DNA from: Singulisphaera sp. GP187
GTDB taxonomy: Bacteria > Planctomycetota > Phycisphaerae > Phycisphaerales > SM1A02
Length of the DNA stretch: 64,000 nt
Assembly: GCA_945871915.1 (NCBI GenBank)
Contig: CAMBXO010000001.1
Span: 248,001 to 312,000, forward strand
Direction: 5' to 3'
The position numbers and the translations under genes are program-made. Of this stretch, positions 34,501 to 42,914 are shown in pieces. The stretch's first letter is position 1; the number at the start of each line of letters is the position of its first letter. Below the pieces are notes generated by a model. It made no database searches. It was not told the origin of the DNA and saw only the letters and a list, made by a program, of their open reading frames with translations.

Positions 34501-34851
34501 GGCAACAATGGGCACAACGGTCACGCGAGGATCGCTGCATGCGTCGCTTGCACGAAGTCGCTCCATGGCCGCTTCGAGTCCACCAAACGAATCGCTCGCC
34601 GCAGTTTCCATCGCTGGAAAAGCTGTGGCCGCAAGACCAAGGTCCAGCAACTCGTCAACGGCTTCCATCGCATCATCCAGATGCGCTACCACCAGCACGA
34701 CTGGCTGCTTCATGGCGGCTAATAGCGCGCCTGCAAGAACTGTTGTGCTGCTTCCCGCGGCGCCGCGAAGGGTGTGATGACCGCCGGCGCGCACCTTCTG
34801 CGCAAGCGCGGCCAGCGCTGGAGAGGTCTGAATGCTGGCGAACCAGTCCAT
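31546..34851 (-). CDS. mfd: Transcription-repair coupling factor
   Basis: ATP-dependent translocase that removes stalled RNA polymerase and recruits UvrA. About 1100 residues: a UvrB-like N-terminal region (about 1-330), RNA polymerase-interacting domain around LSFEPGDYVTHRDHGVAKFVGL (about 410-470), helicase core with Walker A CGDVGFGKTEIA, VIDEEQRFGV, LTATPIPRTLHMSL, and VSTSIIESGVDNPHANTM, and a C-terminal TRCF domain. The start is uncertain: ATG 34851 is used, but GTG 34878 with TACTGT 4 nt upstream, or TTG 34875 with 7 nt, are alternatives. It lies downstream of the ComEA-like gene. Confidence 0.95.
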   Translation of the reverse strand: MDWFASIQTSPALAALAQKVRAGGHHTLRGAAGSSTTVLAGALLAAMKQPVVLVVAHLDDAMEAVDELLDLGLAATAFPAMETAASDSFGGLEAAMERLRASDACSDPRVTVVPIVALMQTVASPSRRDRLRMVVRKGDKRSPSAMAQWLASAGYRRVDAIENPGDFAVRGGVVDCFAPAGLPPIRMDSFGDELESLHEIDVATQASDRALTHAEIPCADGERFRPQDDDPLPGALLAPGAIVLWSELSEIMEQARGYWERVIDSAGVVPPKDALQAVSQAAACTVTVNQFTTAGPDENPWPVAALPIFDQSPDKAFELLGDLAREGPTWLVAATEGDGRRGEELLQRNALEGKVSLERRLVNRGFRWMEPGTRPISVVPEHQLLNRSGARRRRGAVVEMGSSQRVRDAFLSFEPGDYVTHRDHGVAKFVGLTLLSKLKQRGEHEGFADDAGESEYLTLEFDGGTRLHLPAARVDLVQKYIGAGAARPQLSAVGGKRWKAQKERVSEAVHDLASEMLRVQAVRAASPGLAFPPDGPWQGEFEAAFPYEETPDQRTAIAAVERDMHQSRPMDRLICGDVGFGKTEIAIRAAFRACAAGKQVAVLVPTTVLAEQHERTFRDRFRAYPFQVESLSRFKTGAEQNKVLADLASGSVDLVIGTHRLLSKDVKFKDLGLVVIDEEQRFGVEHKQRLLAFRTTADVLTLTATPIPRTLHMSLLGLRDISSLTTPPPDRRAIVTEVIPFSSERLQQAVQRELSREGQVFYVHNRIKGLQEAADRLHALVPEARIEVGHGQMAAHELERVMLRFMRHECDVLVSTSIIESGVDNPHANTMFIDLADLYGLADLHQLRGRVGRSAHRAYCYLFLPQNRPVTDEALRRLKAIEDYSMLGAGFRIAMRDLEIRGAGNLLGAEQSGHIAAVGYEMYCQLLQEAVDGLQKRERPKCADVVVHLGVVGWIPRGYIPSDRRRMEVYRRSATVQSPDEVAKLLSDVVSAYGDPPEAVHQLFQIAEIRSMAGILGARSLQVTGPDVVIHCRDPRPFHGAFRGMQGSVRDVGGVNEAGLREVFVRPPKTFLEPASLMAVLRKRLGPIAQQHIKSQLRDAS

Positions 34852-34893
34852 GCTGCACGTTGCACCGATGTGCAACACCTCGACAGTATCCGC

Positions 34894-35232
34894 TCAGTGG
34901 GTTGAACGCACGAACGGGGCCAATCGCTCCAGAGCCACCGGACCAATCCCGGAAACCCGATCCAGTCCACGAAGTCCGCCAAAGGGGCCTCGATTCACTC
35001 GGTCATCGACGATGCGCTGTGCCAATTTTGGGCCGATGGATGGCAGCAATTGCAACTCTGACGCCGGCGCCGTGTCCACATCAATCAACCACTGTGGAAC
35101 GCCGGTCATTGGTGGATGCAACGCGTCAAACCGCAAGGTTGCAGGACGAAGCCGCTGCACCACCAGCCACATGGCAAGCACGGCGCACAACACAGCCAAT
35201 CCCGCCTGAAATCGTGGATGTGGACCAATCAA
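34894..35232 (-). CDS. ComEA-like helix-hairpin-helix protein
   Basis: 112-residue protein with an N-terminal membrane helix (FQAGLAVLCAVLAMWLVV) and a C-terminal tandem helix-hairpin-helix DNA-binding domain: IDVDTAPASELQLLPSIG, AQRIVDDRVNRGPFGGL, LDRVSGIGPVALERL. ComEA proteins bind incoming DNA during natural transformation; dprA is also in this window. The TTG start at 35232 overlaps the upstream TGA (TTGA), which suggests translational coupling. A longer frame exists but runs antiparallel-free into the upstream gene, so the overlapping start is preferred. Confidence 0.75.
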   Translation of the reverse strand: MIGPHPRFQAGLAVLCAVLAMWLVVQRLRPATLRFDALHPPMTGVPQWLIDVDTAPASELQLLPSIGPKLAQRIVDDRVNRGPFGGLRGLDRVSGIGPVALERLAPFVRSTH

Positions 35233-36761
35233 CCCGGTGGGGTCCCTGCCGCCGTTTCGTCGTTGGCTTCTTGTTCGGCAGCCTTGTGCGAACCGGCAGC
35301 ATGTCCAAGAGGCTTGCGAAGTCGATTTCGAATGGCAACCAACTTGCGTGCAACCGGCTTGGGATTCATCTTTGCATCGAGCAAGCCACAAGAACCCCGC
35401 TCATGTGTGGCCTCATCTCCCAAACGCTCCCACACCAAGGTTTCAACGAACTGCTTGGATAGTGCAATGGTTGAAAGGCTTGCAGCCCAGTGTTCCTGCG
35501 TTGCAGGGCTCCATGGTTTCCGCCACCAACCACCACCAGCAGTGGGTTCACTCGGAACACCAACGGCGCTCAGCATCACTTTGCACTCGTATCCAAGGAA
35601 ACGGTCGAGGACGGTGCTGATCTGCAGCAAATCACGCACCCCAAACCCAACGCCTCCATCGCCCATTCGCATTTGAATACCCACGGCATCCAAATGCACT
35701 CCCTCCTGAAGCAATCGCTCAAGAAACTGCCACGCGGTGATGGCATTCTTGTGTTCGGCGATGGACTCGCCAAAGGGATCGCAGAGTTCCACGATGGTTC
35801 GTGACCCCTTTCGGCTCTGACGCACCAGAAGCGCCGCGCGTCGCGTGAGGTCGATCCGCTCGGAATCTGAAAAGGCGTACCACGCATTGGTATGCAGACC
35901 GCTACAAAGATTCCAAAGTGTGACGACAGCTCGATATCGATGTACCAACTGCTCCATGAGCGCATAACTTCGATCGACAATCGCCTTGAAATCAGTTCGG
36001 TGATTCTCCATCCATGGAGGTAACCACTCAGAATCAAATCGCAGCAGCGGCCCTGCAACGATTGGGCGTTTCGATTGAGCTGCAAGCGTCATCCAGCGAT
36101 CCACCAAATCAAACCGATATTTCCCGGGCTCTGGTTCCACCACGGCCCATGGCATTTCAACTGCCATGACATCCAGTTCGCTCGCGTGCGCACCGGCGAT
36201 CGCTGGATCGCTGCGAGGATCCACCCGCACGCCAATCAGCGTGCTGCTCGCAGGCCGCTGACCAAATCGCCGTTGCAACCCATGTTCTGCATGCATCATG
36301 GTGAGCCGATCACTGGCTTCAAGTCCGGCGACGAGCGACTCGCGAGCCCGCAACTCTGCGTTCACACGATTGGGCTCGTTCATGGCCTGCACAAAGAGCG
36401 TTCTCGCTCGCTCCCAAATTTTGAAACTGTCGCCGCCACTCACTGGATCAAAGAGCAACCACTCCTCACCTTTGGCGATGTATTGCTTGATGCGATGTCG
36501 AGCCAGTTCCAGATTGAGAAGATAGGGCTCGTCCCGTTGGGGCAGCAAACACGTTTGCAACATGAGGCGGCCAATCGGCTCAGCATCCATTTCCAAACTG
36601 AGCGCGGTCGCGGCGGCATCATCGGGAACACAGACAATGCAGCCACCTCGAAACTCCACCGTGCCCGACACCGGCTGGTCATCCCGACCCAGAAGGTGTG
36701 CTCGCACAGGCGGTCGCTCCTTCGACGGCCCTTTCGCATCATGGATCTCAAACTGCAGCAT
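35229..36761 (-). CDS. GH10-like TIM-barrel protein lacking catalytic glutamates
   Basis: About 510 residues. An N-terminal beta-rich region (about 1-80) precedes a barrel resembling family 10 xylanases: VEMPWAVVEPEPGKYRFDLVDRWM, RPIVAGPLLRF, and LDAVGIQMRMGDGG. The acid/base site (family WDVVNE) reads LWNLCSGL, and the nucleophile strand (family ITELD) reads VMLSAVG, so both Glu residues are missing. It is probably not a working glycosidase; it may bind carbohydrate. ATG 36761 is preferred because TACACT lies 10 nt upstream; ATG 36791 is possible. Confidence 0.6.
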   Translation of the reverse strand: MLQFEIHDAKGPSKERPPVRAHLLGRDDQPVSGTVEFRGGCIVCVPDDAAATALSLEMDAEPIGRLMLQTCLLPQRDEPYLLNLELARHRIKQYIAKGEEWLLFDPVSGGDSFKIWERARTLFVQAMNEPNRVNAELRARESLVAGLEASDRLTMMHAEHGLQRRFGQRPASSTLIGVRVDPRSDPAIAGAHASELDVMAVEMPWAVVEPEPGKYRFDLVDRWMTLAAQSKRPIVAGPLLRFDSEWLPPWMENHRTDFKAIVDRSYALMEQLVHRYRAVVTLWNLCSGLHTNAWYAFSDSERIDLTRRAALLVRQSRKGSRTIVELCDPFGESIAEHKNAITAWQFLERLLQEGVHLDAVGIQMRMGDGGVGFGVRDLLQISTVLDRFLGYECKVMLSAVGVPSEPTAGGGWWRKPWSPATQEHWAASLSTIALSKQFVETLVWERLGDEATHERGSCGLLDAKMNPKPVARKLVAIRNRLRKPLGHAAGSHKAAEQEANDETAAGTPPG

Positions 36762-36824
36762 CCGTGGTGCTAGTGTAACCGGAGCCTTCATGCATTCTCA
36801 GCGGCAATACGAAAGTGCATGCCA

Positions 36825-36836
36825 TAAACTGCCCAC
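36825..36836 (+). promoter_or_regulatory. Putative -10 box of a leaderless purC promoter
   Basis: TAAACT at 36825-36830 lies 6 nt before the purC GTG at 36837. A divergent TACACT (minus strand, 36772-36777) serves the GH10-like gene. Confidence 0.45.
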
Positions 36837-37796
36837 GTGCTCGTCCACGCCCACACCAGCAGCGACGGATCGGTGATTGCCACCGATCTTCCCCTTTCCG
36901 GTCGCAGGCAAGGCAAGGTTCGAGATCTCTACGACCTACCACCGAGTGAAGACCGCCTCAATCGGGTGCTGATTGTTGCAAGCGACCGCGTCAGCGCATT
37001 TGATGTGGTCATGCCAACGCCCATCCCTGACAAGGGTCGGCTGCTGACGCGAATTAGTTTGGAATGGTTTCGATTTATTCGCTCCAAGCGACTGGTGGAC
37101 GATCACCTGCTAAGTGCCGATTCTCATGAGGTCCCAGGCCTTTCCGCCGCCGATCACGCATTGCTTCTGGGCCGAAGCATGGTGTGCAAGAAGGTTCGCA
37201 TTATTCCGATTGAATGCGTGGTGCGTGGCTGGCTTGCTGGAAGCGGATGGACGGAATATCAACAGAGTCAATCGATTTGCGGCGTTGCCTTGCCGGCGGG
37301 CATTCCCCAGTGGGGGCAGTTGCCCGAACCGATCTTTACACCAGCCATCAAGAGCGACTCAGGCCATGATGAAAACTGTACGGTGGAGCAGGCGGCGCTA
37401 CGAGTTGGACGGGTAGTCATGGATCGCCTGCAATCCCTCAGTCTTTCGCTCTACGCCGCAGCGGCTGAGCGAGCCGCAACGAAGGGATTGATTCTGGCCG
37501 ACACCAAGTTTGAATTTGGTTTTCCGTTGGATGCGTCAGGTCAACCATCCGATCAACTGGTGTTGGCAGACGAAGTCCTGACACCGGATTCAAGCCGCTA
37601 CTGGCTTTGCGATTCCGTGGGCTTGCATCGAGAACCTGCAAGTTTTGATAAACAATTCCTGCGAAATTGGCTTCTGAACGAGCATCAACACGGTCGGTGG
37701 AATCGCCAATCCCCAGGCCCTGTCATTCCACCGGAGATTGTTCGTTTGACGCGTGAACGATATGAGCGTGCAGCCGAGTTGTTGGGAACCCAGTGA
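36837..37796 (+). CDS. purC: Phosphoribosylaminoimidazole-succinocarboxamide synthase
   Basis: Joins CAIR and aspartate in purine synthesis. The 319-residue protein is of the longer, single-domain SAICAR synthase type: RRQGKVRDLYDLP, LIVASDRVSAFDVVMPTPIPDKG, RIIPIECVVRGWLAGSGWTEY, LPEPIFTPAIKSDSGHDENC and LILADTKFEFGF, then EVLTPDSSRYW. GTG start set by TAAACT 6 nt upstream and by family alignment (about 20 residues precede the KVRDLY motif). It converges with folD. Confidence 0.95.
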   Translation: MLVHAHTSSDGSVIATDLPLSGRRQGKVRDLYDLPPSEDRLNRVLIVASDRVSAFDVVMPTPIPDKGRLLTRISLEWFRFIRSKRLVDDHLLSADSHEVPGLSAADHALLLGRSMVCKKVRIIPIECVVRGWLAGSGWTEYQQSQSICGVALPAGIPQWGQLPEPIFTPAIKSDSGHDENCTVEQAALRVGRVVMDRLQSLSLSLYAAAAERAATKGLILADTKFEFGFPLDASGQPSDQLVLADEVLTPDSSRYWLCDSVGLHREPASFDKQFLRNWLLNEHQHGRWNRQSPGPVIPPEIVRLTRERYERAAELLGTQ

Positions 37797-37842
37797 TGCA
37801 TGTGGAGCGCACTCCGATTCTTCGCAGAGGCAGCAGGACGAT

Positions 37843-38691
37843 TTACGGCTCTCGGCAGGCGTCGACCACATTACTCAGCAGCATGGCGACCGTCATCGGA
37901 CCCACTCCGCCGGGGACGGGGGTAACAAATCCGGCGCGTTGGCGGACGGACTCGTAATGCACATCGCCAATCGTGTTCGTAACACCATCAGCCGCCTTCA
38001 CGCGATGAATGCCCACATCGATCACGATTGCACCAGGCCTTACCCACTCGGCGGTCACCAAATGCGGAACACCTGCGGCCACCACCAGCACGTCCGCTTC
38101 GCTTGCAATCGCGCTCGCATTGTGCGTGTGCTTGTTGCAACTGGTCACGGTCGCCTGTGCCTGCATCAGCAGAACGGCGATTGGTTTCCCAACAATATTG
38201 CTCGCTCCAACACAGACGCACGGTACACCTCGCAAGTCACGCTTGCAGGATTCAATAAGTTCAATCACGGCGCGCGCCGTGCACGGCACCAAGCTGCGGC
38301 GACCATAGACCACATTTCCAATGTTGACCGGATTCACTCCCTCCACATCTTTCGTCGCAGCAATCAGACTCTGCACTCGCTCCACATCCACCCCCTGCGG
38401 CAATGGAAGATGCACCATGATGGCTCGTACGCGCTCGTCTTGATTCAGGGCGATCACTCGCTGGGCAATCTGATCAAAGCCGCTCTCAGCATCAATTCGG
38501 TGCAACACATAGGCGATGCCCGCTTCGTCGCATGTTCGAGCTTGGCTTGCTGCGTACAACTCGGCGGAGGGGTGCGACCCCACCAGCACCGCATCCAATC
38601 GCACCTGCCGGCCTGGCTGTTGAACACGCGCGCGCACTCGACTTCGCACCTCGGCTGACAACGCTTTGCCATCAATGAGTTGAGCAGCCAT
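37843..38691 (-). CDS. folD: Methylenetetrahydrofolate dehydrogenase/methenyltetrahydrofolate cyclohydrolase
   Basis: Bifunctional enzyme of one-carbon metabolism linking methylene- and formyl-THF. The 282-residue protein has AQLIDGKALSAEVRSRV, VLVGSHPSAELYAASQARTCDEAGI with the Lys-equivalent region unusual (usual YVxxKxK; here YAASQARTC, the catalytic Lys being replaced by Gln), MVHLPLPQGVD, the KDVEGVNPVNIGNV segment, CTARAVIELI, GASNIVGKPIAVLLM and PGGVGPMTVAMLL. The substitution of the conserved Lys is worth checking. ATG 38691 is chosen from TATGCT 6 nt upstream. Confidence 0.9.
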   Translation of the reverse strand: MAAQLIDGKALSAEVRSRVRARVQQPGRQVRLDAVLVGSHPSAELYAASQARTCDEAGIAYVLHRIDAESGFDQIAQRVIALNQDERVRAIMVHLPLPQGVDVERVQSLIAATKDVEGVNPVNIGNVVYGRRSLVPCTARAVIELIESCKRDLRGVPCVCVGASNIVGKPIAVLLMQAQATVTSCNKHTHNASAIASEADVLVVAAGVPHLVTAEWVRPGAIVIDVGIHRVKAADGVTNTIGDVHYESVRQRAGFVTPVPGGVGPMTVAMLLSNVVDACREP

Positions 38692-38740
38692 TTGGACAGC
38701 ATACGGGCGCGGGTACCATTCTTGTTTCAAGGAGAAACTC
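38692..38740. promoter_or_regulatory. Divergent promoter region of folD and the TlpA-like gene
   Basis: TATGCT (minus strand, 38698-38703) lies 6 nt before the folD ATG, so folD is predicted leaderless. TACCAT (plus strand, 38714-38719) precedes a short leader with an AAGGAG Shine-Dalgarno site for the TlpA-like gene. The two modes occur side by side. Confidence 0.45.
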
Positions 38741-39799
38741 ATGATCACAGCCGCCATACTCGCCGCCGTTCTTGCCGCCGATGCAACCACTCTCACCATT
38801 GGATCTACGGCCCCGCCACTCACGCCGGAACACTGGGTGAAGGGCATCGATGTCAAGACCTTTGAACCCGGCAAGGTGTATGTGGTCGAATTTTGGGCCA
38901 CGTGGTGTGGACCGTGTGTTGCCAGCATTCCGCATCTCACCGAGATTCAAACAGCCAATCCTGACGCAACGATTATTGGTATTGCAGGCAGCGAGAGCCA
39001 AAAGAAGGGCCAACCTGACAATCGGCTGACGGGACTGACCACCTTTGTCCAAAAGAAAGGTGATGCCATCGGATATCGCATTGCGTTTGATTCGGATCGA
39101 AGCATGAGCGCTGCGTGGATGACTCCCTCCGGTCAGCAAGGCATCCCCTGTACGTTCATTGTTGGGAAGGACGGAAAGATTGAATGGATCGGACATCCGA
39201 TGACCCTCGACCAGCCGCTCGCAGCCGTCTTGGCTGGCACTTGGGATCGAGCGAAGGCAAAGAGTGACTTGGATGCTGCGCAGGCGGCGGAAGCGTTTTA
39301 TCAAACCGAACTTCCAAAGTTGATTCAGGCGGCTGAAGAAACAAAGGACTGGAAACCCGTCATCGCTCGTCTGGACGAAGTCGCCGCCAAGAGTTCCAAT
39401 CCATCCGAAGCGCAGATGGCCAAGTTTCAAGTCCTTTCACAGTCGGGGCAGTTCGCCGACATGATGACCACCGCCAAGCAACTGCTTGCGACCAATCTGA
39501 GTGGAAGTGCCTTTAACCAGATCGCCTGGGTGATTGCGACCGAGGTGCCTGACAATGTTCGAGACTTGGAAGTCGCTCTTTCGGCTGCCGACAAGGCTGT
39601 CTCGGCCACAAAGGGAGAAGACCCCAGCATTCTGGATACACAGGCGAGGGTGTATTGGGAATTAGCCAATCCCACCAAGGCTCTTGAGATTCAGACCAAG
39701 GCCATTGCACTCGCCGAGAAGCAAAACTTGTCCGGTGCCATCATGGATGAGATGAAGACCTCGCTGCAGCTCTACAAGAATGGCGGCGACAAGAACTGA
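38741..39799 (+). CDS. Secreted TlpA-like thioredoxin-fold protein with helical C-terminus
   Basis: 352 residues. A short signal peptide (MITAAILAAVLAADA) precedes a thioredoxin-like domain with the active-site motif ATWCGPC (about residue 50) and the cis-Pro segment GIPCTFIVGKDGKIEW. The C-terminal about 190 residues are helical (TPR-like, e.g. PTKALEIQTKAIALAEK) and not assigned. Likely a periplasmic thiol reductase or a redox-linked chaperone. AAGGAG lies 7-12 nt upstream of the ATG. Confidence 0.8.
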   Translation: MITAAILAAVLAADATTLTIGSTAPPLTPEHWVKGIDVKTFEPGKVYVVEFWATWCGPCVASIPHLTEIQTANPDATIIGIAGSESQKKGQPDNRLTGLTTFVQKKGDAIGYRIAFDSDRSMSAAWMTPSGQQGIPCTFIVGKDGKIEWIGHPMTLDQPLAAVLAGTWDRAKAKSDLDAAQAAEAFYQTELPKLIQAAEETKDWKPVIARLDEVAAKSSNPSEAQMAKFQVLSQSGQFADMMTTAKQLLATNLSGSAFNQIAWVIATEVPDNVRDLEVALSAADKAVSATKGEDPSILDTQARVYWELANPTKALEIQTKAIALAEKQNLSGAIMDEMKTSLQLYKNGGDKN

Positions 39800-39838
39800 C
39801 CTCGGCCTCGCAGCAGTGATTGCCCCCGATGGATCGGG

Positions 39839-40912
39839 TCAAGTGACCGAGACTTCGCGGTCTTCGCGTGCGCTCTGGTAGATCGCGTCAATCACCGCCT
39901 GCACCGTGCGACCCTGCAATGCTGTTGCCGTGGCCTCGCCTGATTGCGCCAGCAACTGCATGAATGCTCGAGCCTGTCCGTCCCACGCTTGATCCATTGG
40001 ATTGTCGGCGTTCAATTGCAGGGTTTCATCAGTGGGTGCCATGCCAGCCTCGGTGGCCAACAACACGGATTGATCTTGCAAACCAATCTTGCAACCACTT
40101 CGATCACCAAAGATCGCCAGTCCATCTGGCAACACACCATCTGGAATGTTCATGGCCCATGTGGCATTGAGTTCAATCGTGGCTCCGCCCTCGCAACGAA
40201 GCAACGCCGTGACATGATCTTCTACATCACACACGCCACTGAGATTCGGTGGCCCGGCCCACATGGAGGTGTATGCGTATTCCTTCATTCGCTTTCCAAA
40301 TGTGGAATAAGTCGCCCCGCTGACTCGCACAATTTTCGGATGACCCATGATGTCTAAGGCCGCATCAAGAAGGTGTACGCCGAGGTCGATCAACGATCCC
40401 CCACCCGACTTGGCCTTGGTGGTGAACCATCCGCCAAGACCCGGCACGCCTCGCCTTCGATACATGCTGGCTTTCACATGGTAAATGTTTCCAAACCGTT
40501 GATCGATGGCCAGTTGTCTGGCCATGGCGACGGCTGGAAGATGGCGACACACGAAACCCATTTGCACTGTTCGCCCAGCGTTCCGAGCAGCATCAAGCAT
40601 GCGATCGCAGGCCGCCACGGTGATGGCCATTGGTTTTTCAAGCAACACATGTTTCCCAGCGGCCAAAGCTTGAATTGCCAAGGGTTCGTGCAGGTCATTG
40701 GGAATGGCAAGAATCACGCCGTCGACATCGCGTCGTGAAAGCAGACTCGCAAGAGTTGGTTCCATTGCAACATGCGGTTGCTCGTTTTGAAATTCGCGCA
40801 TGGCGGCGGGATTGGTGTCCCATGCCGCCGCAACTTCAAGGCCAACCCGTTTCGCGTGGCGAGCATGCACGCGGCCGATGGCGCCGGTTCCGATGATTCC
40901 GATTTTCTTCAT
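39839..40912 (-). CDS. Gfo/Idh/MocA family oxidoreductase
   Basis: 357-residue NAD(P)-dependent dehydrogenase of the Gfo/Idh/MocA family. The Rossmann start IGIIGTGAIGRVHA is at residues about 3-16, the family motif VLLEKPMAIT (EKP) is near residue 95, and the C-terminal domain has GGGSLIDLGVHLLDAAL. Substrate is unknown; relatives oxidise sugars or inositol. The ATG overlaps the upstream ROK stop (ATGA). It ends a three-gene operon with ROK kinase and ureohydrolase. Confidence 0.88.
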   Translation of the reverse strand: MKKIGIIGTGAIGRVHARHAKRVGLEVAAAWDTNPAAMREFQNEQPHVAMEPTLASLLSRRDVDGVILAIPNDLHEPLAIQALAAGKHVLLEKPMAITVAACDRMLDAARNAGRTVQMGFVCRHLPAVAMARQLAIDQRFGNIYHVKASMYRRRGVPGLGGWFTTKAKSGGGSLIDLGVHLLDAALDIMGHPKIVRVSGATYSTFGKRMKEYAYTSMWAGPPNLSGVCDVEDHVTALLRCEGGATIELNATWAMNIPDGVLPDGLAIFGDRSGCKIGLQDQSVLLATEAGMAPTDETLQLNADNPMDQAWDGQARAFMQLLAQSGEATATALQGRTVQAVIDAIYQSAREDREVSVT

Positions 40913-41832
40913 AGCGGCTCCTCTGCAAAGAGCCACGCGGCACCGCGAACGCCACTTGCGTCGCCATGCACCGCGCGCCAGACTCGCGTTTGGAATGAAT
41001 CGCTGAAACAGTGGGGCGCGATGGCCGCAGGAAGTCGCTCTTCCAGACCATGAACCAGACTTGCTCCTCCACCCAGCACAATGACATCGGGATCAAGCAC
41101 ATTGCACACCACCGCAAGTGAACGACCGAGTCGATCAATCCAGCGATCGATAGCGGCCATCGCGAACGATTCGCCAGCAAGTGCACGCGTCGAAATGTCT
41201 TGCAGACGAATGTCGCAGATGCCGCCGTGCCGTGCATAGTCCCGTTCCACCGCCGGACCGCTCACAAACATTTCAAGGCACGGCCCGCGACCGCACCAGC
41301 AGTTGGCGCCATCCAATTCAAGCGCCGTTGCATTGGGTAATGGCATGTGCCCCCATTCTCCAGCAATTCCATTGGCACCGTTTCGAACGATCTTGTCGAC
41401 CACCACACCGCCTCCGCAACCGGTCCCAAGAATCACGCCAAACACGGTGCGCCCCTCCGCCCCCGCGCCATCAATTGCTTCGCTCAATGCAAAACAGTTT
41501 GCATCGTTGCTGCCGCGCAGTGGCAATCCAATCAAGTTTTCCAAGTCCCTAAGGAACGGTTTTCCGTTGAGGCATGTGCTATTGGCATTGCGATGAAGCC
41601 CCGAGATTGGACTGGACGAACCGGGAAACCCAATTCCAACTCCAGGTGCGCCCGGTGCCACGGCGCGAGCCAGTTGGATCAGTGATGCCAGAACCTGCAG
41701 CGTTCCATCGTAATCACCCTGAGGCGTGGCTTCTCGCTGCCTCCACATCATGTGGCCATCCGTTCCAAGAACCGCTGCTTCAATCTTGGTGCCGCCTAGG
41801 TCAACACCAATCAGAGGCTCCGCAAATTTCAC
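40909..41832 (-). CDS. ROK family sugar kinase
   Basis: 307 residues. The ATP-binding IGVDLGGTKIEAAVL is at the N-terminus, and the ROK signature region GVILGTGCGGGVVVDKI with the zinc-binding CWCGRGPCLE motif (Cys residues) is present, as is IVLGGGASL. This form resembles bacterial fructokinase/glucokinase ROK proteins. Substrate not determined. The start overlaps the ureohydrolase stop and its own stop overlaps the dehydrogenase start, each by 4 nt. Confidence 0.88.
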   Translation of the reverse strand: MKFAEPLIGVDLGGTKIEAAVLGTDGHMMWRQREATPQGDYDGTLQVLASLIQLARAVAPGAPGVGIGFPGSSSPISGLHRNANSTCLNGKPFLRDLENLIGLPLRGSNDANCFALSEAIDGAGAEGRTVFGVILGTGCGGGVVVDKIVRNGANGIAGEWGHMPLPNATALELDGANCWCGRGPCLEMFVSGPAVERDYARHGGICDIRLQDISTRALAGESFAMAAIDRWIDRLGRSLAVVCNVLDPDVIVLGGGASLVHGLEERLPAAIAPHCFSDSFQTRVWRAVHGDASGVRGAAWLFAEEPL

Positions 41833-42860
41833 GCCCGCTTGCCCTGAACCGCTTGAATGAAATCGACCACCAGCACCGCCGCAAGTTTCCCGGCGCCACT
41901 GGAATCGCCCTCACCGGGAATACCCTCGCAAATGTGCAGTGACCGTGTGTCGAGCCCCTTGGTCAAGCGATGCACACACATGCGAAGTTGCTCGGCTGTC
42001 ATGCCGGTTGGCGACGAGGCACTCGCGGCCATACCCGCTACGACATCAAGATCCACTTCAAGTGCGACTGGGCCACGACCAGAAAACGAAATGGTGGTGT
42101 CACACGCTTGTTCTAACGAATACGCCCCACGCACAATGGCGTCCCATGTGATGGCGTGCAAAGCGTCTTCCTTTTGAATTCTCGCCGCCATATGGGCGTT
42201 GAGGTACGCCTCGTGAAGTCCGATCGCTGCATACCTCACAAGGTGCCCCGCTTCCATCGCCTTGCTAAAGGCGTTTCCGCTGTGACGATGTGGGTCATTG
42301 CGAAGATCTGCATGCGCATCAAGATTCACACAACTGGGTGGTGCACCAATTCCCTGATGCAGCCCCGCCAGAATTCCCCATCCATTCTCATGGCCACCGC
42401 CCAACACAATCACCCGGTGCCCCGTTTTCACGACCGCCTGCACCACGCTTTGCACACGCGTGTCGACTTCGATCACCAGGTCCGAAAGTTTCTGCCAATC
42501 CGCCGGTCGATTCGCATCCAATCCGATGGCCTGTTGCATCAGATCGTTCACGTGCACTTCGCCAAGGACCACCATGTCGCGGCCGCGAATCATGTTGTTG
42601 TCCTGCATGGCCAGCAGCCGCCGCAATGCGGCCTGAGCCAGATGCGCCGCGCCCGCACGTCCAAAATTGGCACGCACGCCAATGTCTTCGGGAACAAGCA
42701 CCATCGCAAAACTTGCGGCGTCGAGCATCCGAAGCCCCTCTTCGAGTGGCTTGCCTGATGGCAATGTCTGAATCGTCTCCCCCAGTTTCCGTTCGCCCGC
42801 TCGCAACGGTGTCATGGCTCGAAGTGCTTCGGCCGTCATGGCTCGCAGGAATTGGCTCAT
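41829..42860 (-). CDS. Ureohydrolase (arginase/agmatinase/formiminoglutamase family)
   Basis: 343-residue metal-dependent hydrolase of the arginase fold. The manganese ligands are visible in [20 protein letters not shown] and [12 protein letters not shown]. The family includes arginase, agmatinase and formimidoylglutamase; the GGGHEN form is most like formimidoylglutamase-type enzymes, but this is not decisive. It leads the operon with the ROK kinase and dehydrogenase. TAGCAT lies 9 nt upstream of the ATG; the gene is divergent from folE with 54 nt between start codons. Confidence 0.82.
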   Translation of the reverse strand: MSQFLRAMTAEALRAMTPLRAGERKLGETIQTLPSGKPLEEGLRMLDAASFAMVLVPEDIGVRANFGRAGAAHLAQAALRRLLAMQDNNMIRGRDMVVLGEVHVNDLMQQAIGLDANRPADWQKLSDLVIEVDTRVQSVVQAVVKTGHRVIVLGGGHENGWGILAGLHQGIGAPPSCVNLDAHADLRNDPHRHSGNAFSKAMEAGHLVRYAAIGLHEAYLNAHMAARIQKEDALHAITWDAIVRGAYSLEQACDTTISFSGRGPVALEVDLDVVAGMAASASSPTGMTAEQLRMCVHRLTKGLDTRSLHICEGIPGEGDSSGAGKLAAVLVVDFIQAVQGKRA

Positions 42861-42914
42861 GGCAACCGCATGCTATCGGTGAATCTCCGCGGCATTGCGT
42901 ATCCTGCATCCCCC
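42861..42914. promoter_or_regulatory. Divergent promoter region of ureohydrolase and folE genes
   Basis: TAGCAT (minus strand, 42870-42875) lies 9 nt before the ureohydrolase ATG; TATCCT (plus strand, 42900-42905) lies 9 nt before the folE ATG. Leaders would be 2-3 nt at most. Confidence 0.4.

Noticed and set aside
36792-36836. Longer GH10-like start at ATG 36791
   Set aside because: Possible, but TACACT fits better with ATG 36761, and no Shine-Dalgarno site supports the upstream start.
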